Positions 33,123-41,061 of a stretch of 64,000 bases of DNA are shown here, in pieces (positions within the stretch are counted from its first letter, which is position 1; every line of letters begins with the position of its first letter). This DNA comes from Ectobacillus polymachus (lineage in GTDB: Bacteria > Bacillota > Bacilli > Bacillales > Bacillaceae_G): assembly GCF_048159605.1 (NCBI RefSeq), contig NZ_JBLREB010000001.1, positions 1,178,001-1,242,000 on the forward strand. The letters are read 5' to 3'. A program made the translations under genes and the position numbers. Below the pieces are notes generated by a model. The model made no database searches and was not told the DNA's origin. It saw only the letters and a program-made list of their open reading frames with translations.

Positions 33123-34749
33123 TCTGACCCCCGCCTTTCGTTTCCTTTTGCCACACTTGATCATTCATATCTTCTATAGACGTTCCTTCTATTAATTTCT
33201 TATACTCATTTTTGAATCCAAACCAGTTTTTGTTCGTATAGCCGGCAAACCACCATTCATCATTCACTCGCTGTATCCAAATGCGCCGATGATTCCAATA
33301 CATGCCCTGTGTTACACCTATCATAAAAATAAGACCACCTAGTGCATCCACCCAAAGCGTTAGATCCTTGCGAACCGTTAACGCAGTAGCATTACGTACT
33401 TTCATTCCAGCAAATGATATTTTATAGAGGTTTTTTCCATCGGTTTCGATATTTTGTTTAATCCCTACAAAGCTAACTTCACCATTTGGGGTTTCGGGTG
33501 TTTTCATTTTAAAAACAAATGCAGGATTATTCGGAATTTTCGTTTTCGTGTTTGGCTTCCCTTGTTCATCTAAATAAAAATCTGGAAAATAGCTTAATAG
33601 TTCAGCATAATAGCCATTTCCTAGATCATAGCTTTCTTTCGGATTTGCTAAATCCACTTCAAATGGTCCCCATTTTTGCTTTGTATCTTTGTTCTCGATG
33701 TTAAAAGACATTTTACTAAATTCGCCCTCTTTATAATCAACCTGATATAGAGAGTAATCTCCAAATTTTAACGGATCATTTACGTGAATAGAATAGTTCT
33801 CTATTTTTTCTAGCTGTGGCTGTTCTCCAGCTACTGTCTGATTTTTCACTTTGTATAAAACGGCATTGGTTTGAAAATTTTTCGGAATCATATCGTTGCC
33901 GACACGATTAATAGCACTTTGAAAAACTTTATCATCCTTCTGATTGTTATATACTTCTTTAATAAATGATTCATTTTTCAAATAATATTGCCCGTTCGTA
34001 CCCGGAATTTCCTTCGTCTCGCCTTCACGCAGCCAAAGCAGTTCATCTACATACATACCTGGTACAAGTCGCAGCATAATACCTATTAAAAAAATAATAA
34101 TACCCAGATGATTAACGTAGGGACCCCATCTCGAAAATCTCCCTTTTTCTGCTAATATATTCCTGTTTTCCATGCGGATCCGATAATGTCTACGTTCCAT
34201 ATTTTCTCTTAATCTATGGATGTCTTCTATCGATACGTTTGCTTTATTAAATAAACGTTGCCTAATTAGAAAGCTAGGATGTCTCGTTACCCCTTGTTTG
34301 GTAAGCGCTTTATAAAGTGGGATAACACGGTCTAAGCTGGCAATCACTAGAGAAATTCCAATAGAGGCGATAAGTAGCATAAACCACCATGAACTGTACA
34401 AATTGTGAAAGCCAAGGGCATAATAAATCTTCCCTAGCACTCCATATTGATTTGCATAGAACTCACTTGGTACTGCAGTGGGTGGAATATACATTTGCTG
34501 GGGAAATATCGTTCCAATTGCAGCTGCAAGAAGCGTAATAATGATTAACCAAACACCGACCTTTACAGATGAGAAGAAGATCCAAATTCTATCAACCATT
34601 GTTTTTGTCTGTATCTTTGAACGTCTTGCACTGCCTTCATATTTCATATCTAGCAATCCTTCATCTTGCATAAAAGGCTTGCCGCAGTTCTCGCAAAAGG
34701 ATGTTCCGACAGGGTTCAAGTGTCCGCATTCACATGTCACGTATTCCAT
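33106..34749 (-). CDS. resB: Cytochrome c biogenesis protein ResB
   Basis: ResB, 547 aa, is the second half of the system II cytochrome c synthase. The N-terminus has a zinc-ribbon (CECGHLNP-CENCGKPF, residues 5-25). Predicted helices are at about 65-85, 118-140, 205-225 and 465-485, with a large extracytoplasmic domain (about 230-460) between the last two. It pairs with ResC to carry and ligate heme. The start ATG lies after GGGGTGAGAGC. It is 37 bp after resA. Confidence 0.95.
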   Translation of the reverse strand: MEYVTCECGHLNPVGTSFCENCGKPFMQDEGLLDMKYEGSARRSKIQTKTMVDRIWIFFSSVKVGVWLIIITLLAAAIGTIFPQQMYIPPTAVPSEFYANQYGVLGKIYYALGFHNLYSSWWFMLLIASIGISLVIASLDRVIPLYKALTKQGVTRHPSFLIRQRLFNKANVSIEDIHRLRENMERRHYRIRMENRNILAEKGRFSRWGPYVNHLGIIIFLIGIMLRLVPGMYVDELLWLREGETKEIPGTNGQYYLKNESFIKEVYNNQKDDKVFQSAINRVGNDMIPKNFQTNAVLYKVKNQTVAGEQPQLEKIENYSIHVNDPLKFGDYSLYQVDYKEGEFSKMSFNIENKDTKQKWGPFEVDLANPKESYDLGNGYYAELLSYFPDFYLDEQGKPNTKTKIPNNPAFVFKMKTPETPNGEVSFVGIKQNIETDGKNLYKISFAGMKVRNATALTVRKDLTLWVDALGGLIFMIGVTQGMYWNHRRIWIQRVNDEWWFAGYTNKNWFGFKNEYKKLIEGTSIEDMNDQVWQKETKGGGQSDGAK

Positions 34750-34786
34750 GCTCTCACCCCAATTCTTGTCATGTAAAGGTTTTCTA

Positions 34787-35311
34787 TTATTTATATGCGA
34801 TTTCCTTTAAATATCCTTCAATTTGTTCTTTCGTTTGCGTACCTGTTATTTGTTTTAAAACTTTCCCATTTTTATCAATCAAGAATGTAGTTGGGAGAGG
34901 TCCTACTCCGTATGTATTGATTACTTTTTGTCCTTTATCAATGGCAATTGGGAATGTTAAATTATATTGCTGAGCAAAGTTCTTCACAGCAAGGTTCGTT
35001 TCATCAGCATTTAAAGCAACAATTTCAACACCCTTATCTTTATATGTTGCATATAGCTCATTCATGAAGGGCATTTCCTCTTCACAAGGCTTACACCATG
35101 TCCCCCAGAAATTTAAAAATACACCTTTTCCCTTAAGACTCTGTAAAGTAATTGTATTGCCGTTCATATCTGTTAATGAGAAATTCGGAGCTGGTTTTCC
35201 AATTTGTACCTTTTCTTTGTTTGCGAAAAAATTTTCGTAAAAGGTAAAACTTAATGCACCAATTAAAATAAGAAGAATACTAGAACGAAAGAGTAGTCTC
35301 TTGTTTTTCAA
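34787..35311 (-). CDS. resA: Thiol-disulfide oxidoreductase ResA
   Basis: ResA, 174 aa, is a membrane-anchored thioredoxin-fold protein that reduces the cysteines of apocytochrome c before heme attachment. Residues 7-27 form the N-terminal anchor. The active site is GTW-C73-KP-C76-EEEMP, and the cis-proline loop GVGPLPTTFLID is at about 140-151. E81-type acidic residues beside the active site are preserved. The start is TTG at 35311 with GGGGAAA upstream; a longer frame to 35347 lacks a ribosome binding site. resB and resC follow directly. Confidence 0.95.
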   Translation of the reverse strand: MKNKRLLFRSSILLILIGALSFTFYENFFANKEKVQIGKPAPNFSLTDMNGNTITLQSLKGKGVFLNFWGTWCKPCEEEMPFMNELYATYKDKGVEIVALNADETNLAVKNFAQQYNLTFPIAIDKGQKVINTYGVGPLPTTFLIDKNGKVLKQITGTQTKEQIEGYLKEIAYK

Positions 35312-35404
35312 TTTATTTCCCCCTATTTCAGCACTTGCAGCTAGCATTTCTATACTAGTTCCATATATTCTAAATCATTTCCTTTTTCTTTCCCAACATA
35401 AGAG

Positions 35405-35437
35405 AATCTTTTTGTGGCGGTAAACCACAAAAAGATT
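35405..35437. terminator. Inverted repeat between rluB and resA
   Basis: AATCTTTTTGTGG and CCACAAAAAGATT form a 13-bp perfect stem eight bases past the rluB stop; probably a terminator, although no separate T run follows. Confidence 0.7.
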
Positions 35438-35444
35438 CAAGCCG

Positions 35445-36173
35445 TTATTTTATTGATTTCATTGCTAGTGTACGTAGCTGCTTTACCTCATGAGGAGATA
35501 ACTGTCTTGCATCACCAGGACGTAGTATCCCTAAATCTAAAAAGGCATATTGCTCTCTTTTTAGCTTTACAACTTTACATCCTACCGCTTCCAACATTCT
35601 TCGTACTTGGCGATTTCTTCCTTCATGTATCGTTAACTGCACGATAGCTGTTTCTTTTCTACGATCTCCCCCAAGTAGCTTAACCCTGGCGGGAGCTGTT
35701 TTTCCATCCTCTAGCATGACTCCCCTTTCTAGCATATTTAATTTTTCTCTATCAAGAACTCCTTTGACCTTTGCAATATATATTTTTTCAATTTCATGTT
35801 TTGGATGCATTAATAAATTAGCAAACTCACCGTCATTTGTCATTAAAAGGACACCTGATGTATCATAATCTAACCGTCCAACGGGAAATAAACGTTGCTT
35901 AATAAACGGAAAAAAGTCGGTAACCACTTTTCGTCCTCTATCGTCACTTACACTCGAAATAACTCCGACTGGTTTATATAGCAAAAAGTATACTGGCTCT
36001 TCTTTTTCAATTTGTATCCCATTTACTTCAATACGGTCTTGTCTTGTTACTTTTGTTCCTAGTTCTTTTACGACCACGTCGTTGACTTTTACTTTTCCTT
36101 GCTTAATTAGCTCTTCCGCATTGCGTCTTGATGCAATGCCGGCCTGAGCGATAACCTTTTGTAATCGTTCCAT
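35445..36173 (-). CDS. rluB: Ribosomal large subunit pseudouridine synthase B
   Basis: A 242-aa RsuA/RluB-family pseudouridine synthase modifying 23S rRNA. An S4 RNA-binding domain (residues 2-60; LQKVIAQAGIASRRNAEELI) is followed by the catalytic domain. The active-site aspartate is in PVGRLDYDTSGVLLMTNDG (about 97-115). KVKGV and VQLTIHEGRNRQVRRML near 177-193 are also typical. The start has GAGGTGAATA upstream. It lies between spmB and resA, exactly the B. subtilis order. Confidence 0.95.
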   Translation of the reverse strand: MERLQKVIAQAGIASRRNAEELIKQGKVKVNDVVVKELGTKVTRQDRIEVNGIQIEKEEPVYFLLYKPVGVISSVSDDRGRKVVTDFFPFIKQRLFPVGRLDYDTSGVLLMTNDGEFANLLMHPKHEIEKIYIAKVKGVLDREKLNMLERGVMLEDGKTAPARVKLLGGDRRKETAIVQLTIHEGRNRQVRRMLEAVGCKVVKLKREQYAFLDLGILRPGDARQLSPHEVKQLRTLAMKSIK

Positions 36174-36300
36174 TGTGATTATTCACCTCAAATTCATCTT
36201 ATAGCCATGTGAAAGTGAATTCAAGCTATCCCTTTCTCCATACCCGTAATCACTTCACACTTTTTCATTTTTTCGTCAAATTATTATCAAAGAGTCACAT

Positions 36301-36345
36301 GAAAAAACCACTACTAGGCTCATTTCCCTTAATAGTGGAGCTTTC
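36301..36345 (-). terminator. Probable terminator after spmB
   Basis: CCACTA and TAGTGG pair (36308-36338), with flanking GGAGCTT/AAAAAA on the minus strand ending in TTTTTTC. Confidence 0.6.
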
Positions 36346-36403
36346 TCATTATACTAGAATTTAATGTGAAAGGAAAATAGAGGCGTGAAAATTTGTACGT
36401 ATT

Positions 36404-36934
36404 TTATGAAAACATAAGTGAAACAAATACAATGCTACAAATAATGCCGATTAAATCAGCAAACAAACCGACCTTTAGTGCATCTCCCATTTTTCGAATA
36501 CCTACTGCTCCAAAATACACGGTAAGCACATAGAAGGTTGTATCTGTGCTTCCCTGCATCGTTGAAGCAAGTCTCCCAATAAATGAATCCGGTCCATATG
36601 TAGCAATAAGATCAGTTGTGATACTTAGGCCCGCCGATCCAGATATCGGACGAATAAGTGCAAGAGGAACAATTTCTGCCGGTACGCCAATTCGATCTAG
36701 GATTGGCTTTAAAAACGATACGAATGCATCTAGCGCTCCCGATGCACGAAAAATAGAAATCGAAACGAGCATACCAACCATAAACGGCAAAATCGAGACG
36801 GCAATCGAGAGACCTTCCTTCCCTCCTTCGACAAACGATTCGTAAGTAGGGACTTTTTTCCACGTTCCATACAGTAAAATGAAGCCGATTATACAAGGAA
36901 TGAGCCAAAGGGAAATCGTATTTACAACATTCAT
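36404..36934 (-). CDS. spmB: Spore maturation protein B
   Basis: SpmB, 176 aa, is a polytopic membrane protein of the nucleoside-recognition (Gate) family required for spore core dehydration and heat resistance. About five helices are seen, with the Gate-type segments GKEGLSIAVSILPFMVGML (about 37-55), RPISGSAGLSITTDLI (about 95-110) and QGSTDTTFYVLTVYFGAVG (about 126-144). It overlaps spmA by four bases (ATGA), so the two are coupled. The dacB-spmA-spmB order matches B. subtilis, where it is sigma-E controlled. Confidence 0.95.
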   Translation of the reverse strand: MNVVNTISLWLIPCIIGFILLYGTWKKVPTYESFVEGGKEGLSIAVSILPFMVGMLVSISIFRASGALDAFVSFLKPILDRIGVPAEIVPLALIRPISGSAGLSITTDLIATYGPDSFIGRLASTMQGSTDTTFYVLTVYFGAVGIRKMGDALKVGLFADLIGIICSIVFVSLMFS

Positions 36935-37530
36935 TTCTTTTTGCCCCCTTTTTTGGAACGCCTATAATAAAAATGTCGGTCAATCCATATTGCTCCAATC
37001 ATCGATAGAACTTGTGCAATGAAGGTAACTCCGACAATTTCGGTTGGATTGGCTGAACCGTACGTCATACGTATAGAAATTACCGTCGTGGGAATGAGGG
37101 TAATAGCAGATGTATTCAGAGCAAGGAATGTAATCATTGAACGACTTGCTGAATCTTTTCCTCCATTTAACTCCTTTAGATGCTCCATTGCCTTTATTCC
37201 CAGTGGTGTTGCTGCATTGCCAAGTCCAAATAAATTGGCCATCATATTTGATAGAATAAATCCCATAGCTGGATGATTTTTCGGTATATCCGGAAATAAT
37301 TTCTTTACAATTGGCATAAACAACTCTACTAGTTTTTTTAGCAATCCTGCTTCTTCCGCAATTCTCATTAGTCCAAGCCAAAACACGAGTACACTAACAA
37401 GGCCAATACAAATCGTAACAGCCTGTTTTGCTCCATCAAAAACAGCTTTATTTACTTCCTCCATCGTTCCATTAATCATAGCAAACAATACGCCAATGAC
37501 CGTCATCAGCACCCATATAATATTAACCAT
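36931..37530 (-). CDS. spmA: Spore maturation protein A
   Basis: SpmA, 199 aa, acts with SpmB in spore core dehydration. It is a membrane protein with Gate-type segments (AKQAVTICIGLVSVLVFWLG about 34-53; NMMANLFGLGNAATPLGIKA about 94-113; FLALNTSAITLIPTTVISIR about 135-154) and a basic tail (RSKKGGKKK). The ATG at 37530 overlaps the dacB stop by eight bases (ATGGTTAA); a GTG 12 bases earlier is in frame but has no better ribosome binding site. The pair may move a small molecule across the forespore membrane, but the substrate is not known. Confidence 0.95.
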   Translation of the reverse strand: MVNIIWVLMTVIGVLFAMINGTMEEVNKAVFDGAKQAVTICIGLVSVLVFWLGLMRIAEEAGLLKKLVELFMPIVKKLFPDIPKNHPAMGFILSNMMANLFGLGNAATPLGIKAMEHLKELNGGKDSASRSMITFLALNTSAITLIPTTVISIRMTYGSANPTEIVGVTFIAQVLSMIGAIWIDRHFYYRRSKKGGKKK

Positions 37531-38632
37531 TGTATGAAACACCTAACACCGAAGTAAACACCTGACAAAAATCACGCCAAAGGTCCCCTGTAACGGACAC
37601 GAGAAGTCGTTTACTATAAAGTAGATTTCGTTCGCCAATCTTCTGTCCATCTAAGGAAATAATCACCTTTCCTACGATTTCTCCTTCTTCTACCCCTCGT
37701 TTCTTATACCACTGAGTTGTTACCGTTACTTTCTGGCTTTCTTCGTTTGTTAACGGGTACGTAAAATCTTGCAGCAAATAGACATGCCGATTAAGATCTG
37801 TTTCATGTACTTCGTATGCCCCTTTTTTAAGAATAGAGACCATTTTATAGTCTTGAAAGGCTTGTTCGAATAAATTTGTATGATCGTCCCAATCATTCGA
37901 ATCATTAAGGGTTACTACAATTAAATCCATACCATTTTTAGACGCTGTCGTAACGAGAGTTCGCCCAACTTTCTTTGTAAATCCGGTTTTCCCGCCTGTA
38001 GCAAATTCATAGAGGGAAGTCACTAGTTTATGTTTGTTGTTCCAAGGATAATCCCACGCACTTGAGCGATATGTTTTGGTACCGAATATCTTCTGAAAGG
38101 TTGTATTTTGCATAGCATAGCGAGTAAGAAGAGCCATATCATAGGCAGACGAATAATGCTGTCCATCGCCATCAAGGCCACTCGGATTAGAAAAATGCGT
38201 ATCTGTCATTCCAATAGAAGCTGCCTTTTGATTCATAAGATATACAAACCCTTCCATACTTCCGCCAACATATTCAGCAATGGCCTGAGCTGCATCATTG
38301 CCTGATCGTAGCATTAGGCCATATACCAAATCCTCCAATTTAACTTGGTCTCCAGCCCTTAAATAAATGGAAGATCCCTCAACACGAACAGCCTGGTCGC
38401 TAATGGTTACTGTATTTTTCAGCTTACCAGATTCTACAGCTAAGATCGCCGTCATAATCTTAGTAATACTTGCAATTCCCTTGGATTCGTTCGGTAGCCT
38501 CTCATACAAAACTCGTCCAGATTGCTGCTCCATTAACACCGCATTATGTGCACTTACACTAAACGCATATGTAGGAAGGGGAACCATACAAAAGCATGCT
38601 AGGCACATCAAAAAAACATACTTGCGCCACAT
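37523..38632 (-). CDS. dacB: D-alanyl-D-alanine carboxypeptidase DacB (PBP5*)
   Basis: DacB, 369 aa, is a sporulation-specific low-molecular-weight penicillin-binding protein that trims pentapeptides and sets cross-linking in the spore cortex. Residues 1-23 are a signal peptide (CLACFCMVPLPTYAFS). The active-site motifs are SITK (serine about 53), SGND (about 109) and KTGFT (about 215), and a C-terminal domain with a membrane-anchoring helix follows. The ATG at 38632 has GAGG upstream. It is coupled to spmA, so the cortex and dehydration functions are produced together. Confidence 0.95.
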   Translation of the reverse strand: MWRKYVFLMCLACFCMVPLPTYAFSVSAHNAVLMEQQSGRVLYERLPNESKGIASITKIMTAILAVESGKLKNTVTISDQAVRVEGSSIYLRAGDQVKLEDLVYGLMLRSGNDAAQAIAEYVGGSMEGFVYLMNQKAASIGMTDTHFSNPSGLDGDGQHYSSAYDMALLTRYAMQNTTFQKIFGTKTYRSSAWDYPWNNKHKLVTSLYEFATGGKTGFTKKVGRTLVTTASKNGMDLIVVTLNDSNDWDDHTNLFEQAFQDYKMVSILKKGAYEVHETDLNRHVYLLQDFTYPLTNEESQKVTVTTQWYKKRGVEEGEIVGKVIISLDGQKIGERNLLYSKRLLVSVTGDLWRDFCQVFTSVLGVSYNG

Positions 38633-38771
38633 TTGCACCAACCTCACGTCCTTTGTCAGACTAATTTGTACAAGTATATGCAAAAAAAAAGGATTCATGC
38701 CTTAAAAGCAGAATCAGCCCCTTCAGCTTCAGAGGTCCTTTCATGCGAGAAACGTAAGAGAAAGAAAGCCT

Positions 38772-38805
38772 AACAAAAACAGACGCATCTCTGTGCGTCT
38801 GTTTA
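38772..38805 (-). terminator. Terminator overlapping the sod stop
   Basis: AAACAGACGCA and TGCGTCTGTTT form an 11-bp stem followed by TTGTTAGGC on the minus strand; the sod stop codon (38803-38805) is at its foot. Confidence 0.85.
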
Positions 38806-39714
38806 GTATGGCTGCCATTCCACCTTTTCGGCTTTTGCAAGTCTTTCCGCAACGTTATTCCAATTTACAATGTGCCACCAGTTTCGTATATATTCATCTT
38901 TTTGATTCTTATACTGTAAGTAATAGGCATGCTCCCAAACATCAAGCGCGAGAAGGACAAGCGTATCCAATTGTGAAAATAGATGATGAGAAGTAGTTTG
39001 TAAAATTTCTAACCGCCCAGAACGAGGTGACCATACGAGAAGGGCCCAACCAGAACCTTCCACTCTATTTGCTGCTTCAGTAAAATGTCTTTTAAACCAT
39101 TCAAAACTTCCAAAATCTCTTTTTAATAAGCGCAAAAGCTTTCCTGATGGCTGCCCACCTCCCTGCTGCATGTTGTTCCAAAAAATGGTATGCAGGTAGT
39201 GTCCTGAGCCGTGAAAAGCAGCTTCTCTCTCCCAATGCTTGAGGAGATCATAATCTCCACTCTCGCGCGCCTTTTCCATCATTTTTTCGGCTTTATTTAA
39301 TCCCTCAACATAGCTGCGATGGTGCTTATCATGATGGATTTGCATTATCTCCTTCGAAATATATGGTTCAAGTGCCTCATACGGATACGGTAATGGCGGA
39401 AGTACATGGGAACCAATTGGTACCGAACGGACTTTATCAGCTTGAATCCCTCTTGCATATTCCTCGTAATGACCTGAAGCGAAAACCTCTTGGAATTGAT
39501 TTTCGATACTTTCCACATCATTACTTAATTCATATACGAAATCTATATCATAATCGATGTAATTTTCCTGCAACCGATCCAATAACGTTTGTATTCTATA
39601 TTCGAGCATTTGCACATCATATATTTCAACAGCTCGGCTATCCAATATATGCAAAACACTTTCACACCAATTTCCAACTTCATGAATATAATGATCCAAT
39701 ACTTCGCGCTGCAA
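38803..39714 (-). CDS. sodA2: Superoxide dismutase (Fe/Mn), long form with N-terminal extension
   Basis: A 303-aa iron/manganese superoxide dismutase. The catalytic domain starts at about residue 104 (LPPLPYPYEALEPYISKEIM, then HHDKHHRSYVEGLNKAE) and ends with DVWEHAYYLQYKNQKDEYIRNWW. About 100 extra N-terminal residues form an alpha-helical domain with no known fold. Normal SODs are about 200 aa. A long paralogue is known in the B. cereus group (sodA2), and this matches it in length and position. The start is TTG at 39714 with GAGGGGGGG seven bases upstream. Confidence 0.88.
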   Translation of the reverse strand: MQREVLDHYIHEVGNWCESVLHILDSRAVEIYDVQMLEYRIQTLLDRLQENYIDYDIDFVYELSNDVESIENQFQEVFASGHYEEYARGIQADKVRSVPIGSHVLPPLPYPYEALEPYISKEIMQIHHDKHHRSYVEGLNKAEKMMEKARESGDYDLLKHWEREAAFHGSGHYLHTIFWNNMQQGGGQPSGKLLRLLKRDFGSFEWFKRHFTEAANRVEGSGWALLVWSPRSGRLEILQTTSHHLFSQLDTLVLLALDVWEHAYYLQYKNQKDEYIRNWWHIVNWNNVAERLAKAEKVEWQPY

Positions 39715-39841
39715 TATCTAACCCCCCCCTCGCAATACCTTCTATATATCTATTCGTATTCGGATGTACCTATACCTAATCCACATCTTAACCAAATGTA
39801 AGAAAAGCAAACCACCTCGTTATGAATCCGAAACCTTAATC

Positions 39842-39884
39842 AAAAGAGGGTATACCAAATTGTTTTGGTATACCCTCTTTTTTT
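39842..39884. terminator. Intrinsic terminator after the DUF3907-type gene
   Basis: AGAGGGTATACCAA and TTGGTATACCCTCT form a 14-bp stem, with T runs on both strands. Confidence 0.9.
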
Positions 39885-39904
39885 GCGCGAATATTGTCGT
39901 TAGG

Positions 39905-40408
39905 TTAGCTTCGCATAAATTTAGGCTGCATGGTCTTCGTTTTATAGTCCGTTTCGTAATATTCCAGCTCTTCGCGTATAGACTGAAATTTACCTTCAAG
40001 TTGTTTCATCATCGCTTGTAATGAAGGCGGTGGCGTTTGCGGAAACGCAATCGCATTTTTTCCCGTATAGGCAGAACGACTATTTTCATACCAATAATCA
40101 TTTTTCGGTGAAAAGAATTCTGAGATCACTTGATGATAAATTTTATACAACGTATTTTCAGCGGCATTTTTACGGAACGGGCTACTCTTTAGAAGAACAC
40201 GGCATGCATCCAATCCCTCTTCGCAAAAGACGAGCAGGCGTCGGTTAGCAGAAAGGAGTCCCTCAAAATATGCTTGATCAGCTTCGCTCACTTCTTCAAC
40301 AAGAGACGTGATCGTATGATGATTAAGATAATCTGTTAGAACGTAAACGACTTCCTGTAAAAATTCTTCAACCTGCTTCGTTTGGTTTTCTACAATGGAA
40401 TTTGACAT
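39905..40408 (-). CDS. DUF3907-type conserved protein (YpuI-like)
   Basis: A 167-aa soluble, mostly helical protein with no catalytic motif. Length and position near the dacB-spm-res cluster match YpuI (DUF3907), a protein conserved in Bacillus with no established role. The middle is helical (residues 40-125) and a proline-rich patch (FPQTPPPSLQ, about 122-131) precedes a last helix. The start has GGGAGGATT upstream. It converges on the sod gene through a strong terminator. The family call is from memory. Confidence 0.7.
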   Translation of the reverse strand: MSNSIVENQTKQVEEFLQEVVYVLTDYLNHHTITSLVEEVSEADQAYFEGLLSANRRLLVFCEEGLDACRVLLKSSPFRKNAAENTLYKIYHQVISEFFSPKNDYWYENSRSAYTGKNAIAFPQTPPPSLQAMMKQLEGKFQSIREELEYYETDYKTKTMQPKFMRS

Positions 40409-40452
40409 TCCGAATCCTCCCTATATCTCGAGTTTTTAAGCAAGAGATTGTA

Positions 40453-40836
40453 TTATTTCACCTTTATCCCGCTTTTCAATTGCTCGATTGCTTTCTTCAG
40501 TTGCTGCACATTGTTTTCATCAAAATAAGAAGCTAATTCTTCTTTTGAATTTATATATATTCGCTTGCGCTCTACAAAGCTTGGATTTTTAAGCAAACAA
40601 GCAAGTGCAACAATCTCTTTAAAGGTTACATCTTCTCCTCCAATTTGAAAGACAGGATCATCTGTGAACGGAGAAATTTCACTTAATTGTTCTTCATAAA
40701 AACGTAAGTACAATACGTGTAACGTTTTCTCTACTCCTTCGTTTTCGTACGTAACTTCAGAACGATTAAAGAAATCTTCAGATGTATTAGGTAGGGCCTT
40801 CTCTAGTTCATATCCTTTTATCTGCTTCAGGATCAT
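40453..40836 (-). CDS. Conserved protein of unknown function (127 aa)
   Basis: A 127-aa acidic soluble protein that I do not recognise. The C-terminal 50 residues are highly charged (YINSKEELASYFDENNVQQL ...). The start ATG has GAGGTGAGAGC upstream. It lies 44 bp before the DUF3907-type gene in the same direction, so the two may form an operon, and is divergent from mprF. There are no cysteines that would mark it as a metal protein and no membrane segment. Confidence 0.7.
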   Translation of the reverse strand: MILKQIKGYELEKALPNTSEDFFNRSEVTYENEGVEKTLHVLYLRFYEEQLSEISPFTDDPVFQIGGEDVTFKEIVALACLLKNPSFVERKRIYINSKEELASYFDENNVQQLKKAIEQLKSGIKVK

Positions 40837-41061
40837 GCTCTCACCTCTATTCTATTTCATTACTTGTATCTTATCATAAATACTTTTTAATTTATGCACA
40901 TTTTTCTAAATAGTCCGCTTTCTATAAGGTTTTTTTATTAGATATATGATAAGGTTTCTCCTCCTTTTTTCCACAGTTTTACTATATTTAATAACAAAGT
41001 TCCTTTTTATTTCTTTCTTCTTTTGTCATAATAAGAATACGATTGGGGGAGGATTACATAT

